The notes below the pieces were generated by a model. The model saw nothing but the letters and a program-made list of their open reading frames with translations, was not told the origin of the DNA and ran no database searches. Position numbers and translations under genes: made by a program. A stretch of 9,090 nucleotides of DNA from contig JAFABG010000024.1 of the NCBI GenBank assembly GCA_023426145.1, positions 1-9,090 of the forward strand, read 5' to 3'. This document shows, piece by piece, positions 6,419-9,090 of the stretch. Numbering within the stretch: the first letter of the stretch is position 1; every line of letters begins with the position of its first letter. This DNA is from Bacteroidota bacterium (GTDB lineage Bacteria > Bacteroidota > Bacteroidia > Bacteroidales > Bacteroidaceae).

Positions 6419-7120
6419 ATGAAAAAATTACTGGTACTTATGATGGCACTTGCTATGACACTGAGCCTTGCAGCCTGCGGTGGAGACGAGCCTGCTCCTT
6501 CATCAGCAGGATTTACAGCAGAGCAGCAAGCCCTCGCACAAAATTTTATGAGCATGGCGGAAGAATTTGATGCAATCGCTGACAAGGTGAATGCAAGCCC
6601 TGAGCTTTTGAGCGATGAAGAGCTTGTCACCGCCATGAACGAACTTGCCGATGAAATTATCAAGGCGGATGAATACTTTGCCAACCCCGAAACGCTCACG
6701 CCTGAGGTGATGGGAGCCCTGACGGTAGCCATTGATGTAGGACGCACATTCATCGCTGAAGCCAGCGCTGCTTTGGACGAAATTGAGGATGCAAAAGCCG
6801 CTTCGTTAGAAACGTCCATTGTTGTTCCCGTAGAGATTTTCAATGGGACAGGTGTTGACATTCACGCGCTTGCCCTTTCGCCTGCCAATGACAACAATTG
6901 GGGAGAAAACCTGATCACTGAGGTTATCAAGAATGGTGAAAAGGTGCAAGCAGAGCTTGTCTTCACCGCAGATACTCTTGTTTGGGATATTTTAGTGCAG
7001 GATGGCAGCGAAAATCAGTTAACCTTTATGGGCGTTGATTTTACGAATGCAAACGCAGATGGAGCTAAGCTATTCCTTGAGGCAACAGAGGGCGGAGACT
7101 ATTTCGCTTCTGTTAATTAA
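6419..7120 (+). CDS. Exported lipoprotein of unknown function
   Basis: This 233-residue protein starts at an ATG with GGAGG 7 nt upstream. It has a lipoprotein signal peptide with lipobox SLAAC (Cys20), followed by a short Ser/Pro/Glu linker. Residues about 32-125 are predicted helical and acidic, rich in Ala, Glu and Met, without an obvious catalytic motif. Residues about 133-233 form a small beta domain beginning VVPVEIFNGTGVDIHAL and containing DNNWGENL and VWDILVQDGSENQ. I recognise this pattern from the C-terminal domain of small clostridial lipoproteins but cannot name it with certainty. The gene carries promoter cassette copy 3 and is followed by a strong terminator, so it ends the presumed regulon. 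A binding or sensing role on the cell surface is only a guess. Confidence 0.85.
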   Translation: MKKLLVLMMALAMTLSLAACGGDEPAPSSAGFTAEQQALAQNFMSMAEEFDAIADKVNASPELLSDEELVTAMNELADEIIKADEYFANPETLTPEVMGALTVAIDVGRTFIAEASAALDEIEDAKAASLETSIVVPVEIFNGTGVDIHALALSPANDNNWGENLITEVIKNGEKVQAELVFTADTLVWDILVQDGSENQLTFMGVDFTNANADGAKLFLEATEGGDYFASVN

Positions 7121-7175
7121 CAGCACAGCTATTGAAACAAACACAACCCTGCTGATGCCAGTAGCAATGCAGCTT

Positions 7176-7207
7176 GAAAAGTCGGCAGAAGCTTCTGCCG
7201 ACTTTTC
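7176..7207 (+). terminator. Perfect 32-base palindromic terminator
   Basis: GAAAAGTCGGCAGAAG is followed directly by its exact reverse complement, giving a 16-bp inverted repeat with no spacer; in RNA the central bases form the loop. The GC-rich core (GTCGGCAG/CTGCCGAC) with a following TTTT is a good intrinsic terminator, and the symmetric A-tract on the left would let it work in both directions. It separates the lipoprotein gene from the LemA gene. The remaining spacer, 7121-7175 and 7208-7239, shows no convincing promoter. Confidence 0.8.
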
Positions 7208-7239
7208 TCTAAAAACACTAAACAGAGGAGGACTTTATT

Positions 7240-7794
7240 ATGTTGCCAACTTTCATCACAATCGCCGTAATTATTGCGGTCATTGTTCTATGGATCATCT
7301 CCACCCAGCGCAGACTGGTGGTGCTGGATGAGAATATCAGCAACGCCATGAGCCAGATTGGGGTGCAGCTTTCCAGCCGCTTTGACGCCCTGACGGCCCT
7401 TTTGGATTTGACCAAAGGCTATGCCAAGCACGAAAGCGAAACGCTGATTGAGACAATTAAATCAAGAAGAAGCGTCATCACGGCAAAATCCACACCGGAT
7501 GAAGTCATGCGTCAGGAAGGGGTTATTTCCGAAGCTCTGAGCAGGATCGCCATGGTAACGGAGCAATACCCCGAACTAAAAGCAAACCAAACCTATATCA
7601 AAACCATGGATGCGGTACAGACCTTTGAAAACATGGTGCGTACCAGCCGCCTGATCTACAACGACAGCGTGACAAAATTAAACCGTGAAATCCGAATGTT
7701 CCCGGTATCTGCGATTGCCGGAATGCTGGGCTTTCGGCAAAGGGACTATCTGGAGGAGCAGGCATCCAAGGCGGATATGCCCAGCATGAAATGA
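7240..7794 (+). CDS. lemA: LemA family protein
   Basis: This 184-residue protein starts at an ATG with AGGAGG 8 nt upstream. One N-terminal membrane segment (about 5-20) is followed by a long helical domain. Family landmarks include LDENISNAMSQIGVQL (residues about 29-44), KGYAKHESETL (59-69), YPELKAN (107-113) and RLIYNDSVTKLNREI followed by FP. Length and order match the LemA family, short membrane-anchored helical proteins found widely in bacteria, whose exact function is not settled. The gene overlaps functionally with its neighbour: its stop codon lies 8 nt before the DUF2207 start, and the two families are frequent genomic partners. A terminator separates it from the upstream lipoprotein, and it lacks the paired 12-mer cassette. 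The gene symbol follows the family name only. Confidence 0.93.
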   Translation: MLPTFITIAVIIAVIVLWIISTQRRLVVLDENISNAMSQIGVQLSSRFDALTALLDLTKGYAKHESETLIETIKSRRSVITAKSTPDEVMRQEGVISEALSRIAMVTEQYPELKANQTYIKTMDAVQTFENMVRTSRLIYNDSVTKLNREIRMFPVSAIAGMLGFRQRDYLEEQASKADMPSMK

Positions 7795-7802
7795 GGTGCC
7801 CT

Positions 7803-9090
7803 ATGCGAAAGAAAGTACATGGCCTGATTCTATGCTTTGCCTTATTATTTGCCCTCCCTTTCCCGGCTTTTGCGGCAAATCAGGTAAATACCATGGATAT
7901 ACAGGCGGTCATTTACGAGGACGGCTCCATGTATGTGACGCAGGTTTGGGAGGGCAACTTTGACGAGGGCACGGAAAGCTACATTCCCATGAACGCACCC
8001 GAAACCCTGACCATCAGCCAGCTTATGGTCTCCGACCAAAACGGGAGCTATGAAACCGTGACGGATTGGAATGTGGACGGGAGCTTTGAAGAAAAAGCAA
8101 GAAAATGCGGCATCCATGCGACCGACAATGGATATGAAATTTGCTTCGGCATTAGCAATTACGGACAAAACCGCTACGCCATTGAATACAAGCTGGACAA
8201 TGCTGTGGGCGGTTACAGCGATAGGGACGGAGTAAACTTCCGATTTGTCAATGACGGCATGAACACCACCCCCACCGATGTGAAGGTGGAAATCCGGCTG
8301 GCGGACGGAACGCCCATCACAGATGAAACCGCCGACATATGGGGGTTTGGCTATGACGGGCAGGTGGAATTTTTAGACGGTGCCATTCTTGCCTACACGG
8401 AAAGTCCAATCTATCCCGAAAACCATGTGACGGTACTATTTTCTTTGGAGAAAGGAATCCTGTCTCCCTCACGGCAGGAACCGGGCAGCTTTGAGGAAGT
8501 AAAAGAAACTGCATTTTCAGGCAGCGATTACGATAGCACCGGTGAGGAAGTATCCACATTTGAGGCGATTGTCACGGTGCTTTTGTCCATCGGACTTCCC
8601 ATCGGGCTGATGATTTGGTTTTTCAGGATGAAAAAGAAACGTGCGGAGAAAAAAAGGCAAAGATTCGCAGAGCGGTTCGGGTATTTTCGGGACATTCCCA
8701 ATGACGGCAATCTGAGCGCAACCTATGCGTTAGGGCAACTGTTTGATGTTTGTGAGGACGGTGCGATTCTCGCAACGGGAATGCTGCGGCTGATTCAGCT
8801 TGGCTGCCTGTCCCCGGTTGAAACGCAGGAAGTCGGGTTTATGGGCAAAACCAAAGAAACCGTAAGCCTGCGGCTCATGGGCAGCCAACATAACAGAATG
8901 AACGAGTATGACGAGTACCTTTACACACTGCTCGAAAGCGCAGCCGGTTCGGACACCGTCTTGCAGGCAAAGGAGCTGGAACGCTTTGCAAGTCAAAACG
9001 ACAAGCTGCTGCGTACCTACATACAAAAATGCGACAGCGCGGGCAGAGCCTATTTGAACCAAAAGCACTGCCTGAAACGGTGGGATATGC
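7803..9090 (+). CDS. DUF2207-domain membrane protein (partial, runs off the right edge)
   Basis: The frame opens at the ATG at 7803, with GAGG (7793-7796) 6 nt upstream overlapping the LemA stop, and continues for 429 codons to the edge without a stop. A Sec signal peptide (MRKKVHG, hydrophobic core, cleavage near AFA-A, residue 24) leads into an extracellular beta-rich domain of about 25-235. It contains DGSMYVTQVWEG, RYAIEYKLDNAVGGYSDRDGV and PTDVKVEIRL, as expected for DUF2207. A membrane segment spans about 255-274, followed by a strongly basic MKKKRAEKKRQR stop-transfer stretch. The cytoplasmic part then begins with NDGNLSATYALGQL, the conserved region after the first membrane helix in this family. 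Full-length members are usually longer with more membrane helices, consistent with truncation by the window. The pairing with LemA suggests a shared envelope function, still undefined. Confidence 0.88.
   Translation, partial: MRKKVHGLILCFALLFALPFPAFAANQVNTMDIQAVIYEDGSMYVTQVWEGNFDEGTESYIPMNAPETLTISQLMVSDQNGSYETVTDWNVDGSFEEKARKCGIHATDNGYEICFGISNYGQNRYAIEYKLDNAVGGYSDRDGVNFRFVNDGMNTTPTDVKVEIRLADGTPITDETADIWGFGYDGQVEFLDGAILAYTESPIYPENHVTVLFSLEKGILSPSRQEPGSFEEVKETAFSGSDYDSTGEEVSTFEAIVTVLLSIGLPIGLMIWFFRMKKKRAEKKRQRFAERFGYFRDIPNDGNLSATYALGQLFDVCEDGAILATGMLRLIQLGCLSPVETQEVGFMGKTKETVSLRLMGSQHNRMNEYDEYLYTLLESAAGSDTVLQAKELERFASQNDKLLRTYIQKCDSAGRAYLNQKHCLKRWDM

Noticed and set aside
6394..6861. Minus-strand Ser/Ala-rich frame opposite the lipoprotein gene
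   Set aside because: Its composition mirrors the Ala/Glu-rich lipoprotein coding strand, and it crosses the lipoprotein start and ribosome binding site.

Overview
The window looks like a piece of chromosome from an anaerobic Firmicute of class Clostridia, probably a gut Oscillospiraceae or Lachnospiraceae relative. The evidence is strong AGGAGG-type ribosome binding sites, a GHKL/LytTR two-component system with a small HTH regulator, a clostripain-family lipoprotein, a stalk-domain (copper amine oxidase N-terminal-like) secreted protein, and mid-range base composition. No genus can be named from the sequence alone.

Layout. On the minus strand, 1401 down to 1 holds a tight operon: a small Cro/C1-type HTH regulator, an AgrA-like LytTR response regulator, and the membrane-anchored N-terminus of a GHKL-type sensor kinase that runs off the left edge. 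Everything right of about 1580 is on the plus strand. It starts with three exported proteins: a 699-residue SH3/stalk-domain protein (1701-3800), a 665-residue clostripain-family (C11) lipoprotein peptidase (4292-6289) and a 233-residue lipoprotein (6419-7120). A perfect 32-base palindromic terminator follows, and then the common LemA (7240-7794) and DUF2207 membrane protein (7803 to the right edge) pair. Between 3801 and 4150 lies a non-coding stretch full of hairpins, bracketed by two copies of the same 30-base hairpin.

The most notable feature is a promoter cassette present three times, once in front of each of the three exported-protein genes and nowhere else in the window. It contains two identical 12-mers (TCATGTTTCATG) spaced exactly 21 bp apart, two DNA turns, followed 30-31 nt later by an extended -10-like box and no recognisable -35. 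This is the architecture of promoters activated by LytTR-family response regulators, and a LytTR regulator is encoded next to the first copy. The simplest reading is a local two-component regulon: the membrane kinase senses a signal, the LytTR regulator binds the 21-bp-phased sites, and a set of surface or secreted proteins (a cell-wall-like binder, a cysteine protease and a lipoprotein) is switched on. The LemA-DUF2207 pair sits outside this regulon. No AgrB- or AgrD-like gene was seen, so the signal is unknown. The link between regulator and sites is inference.
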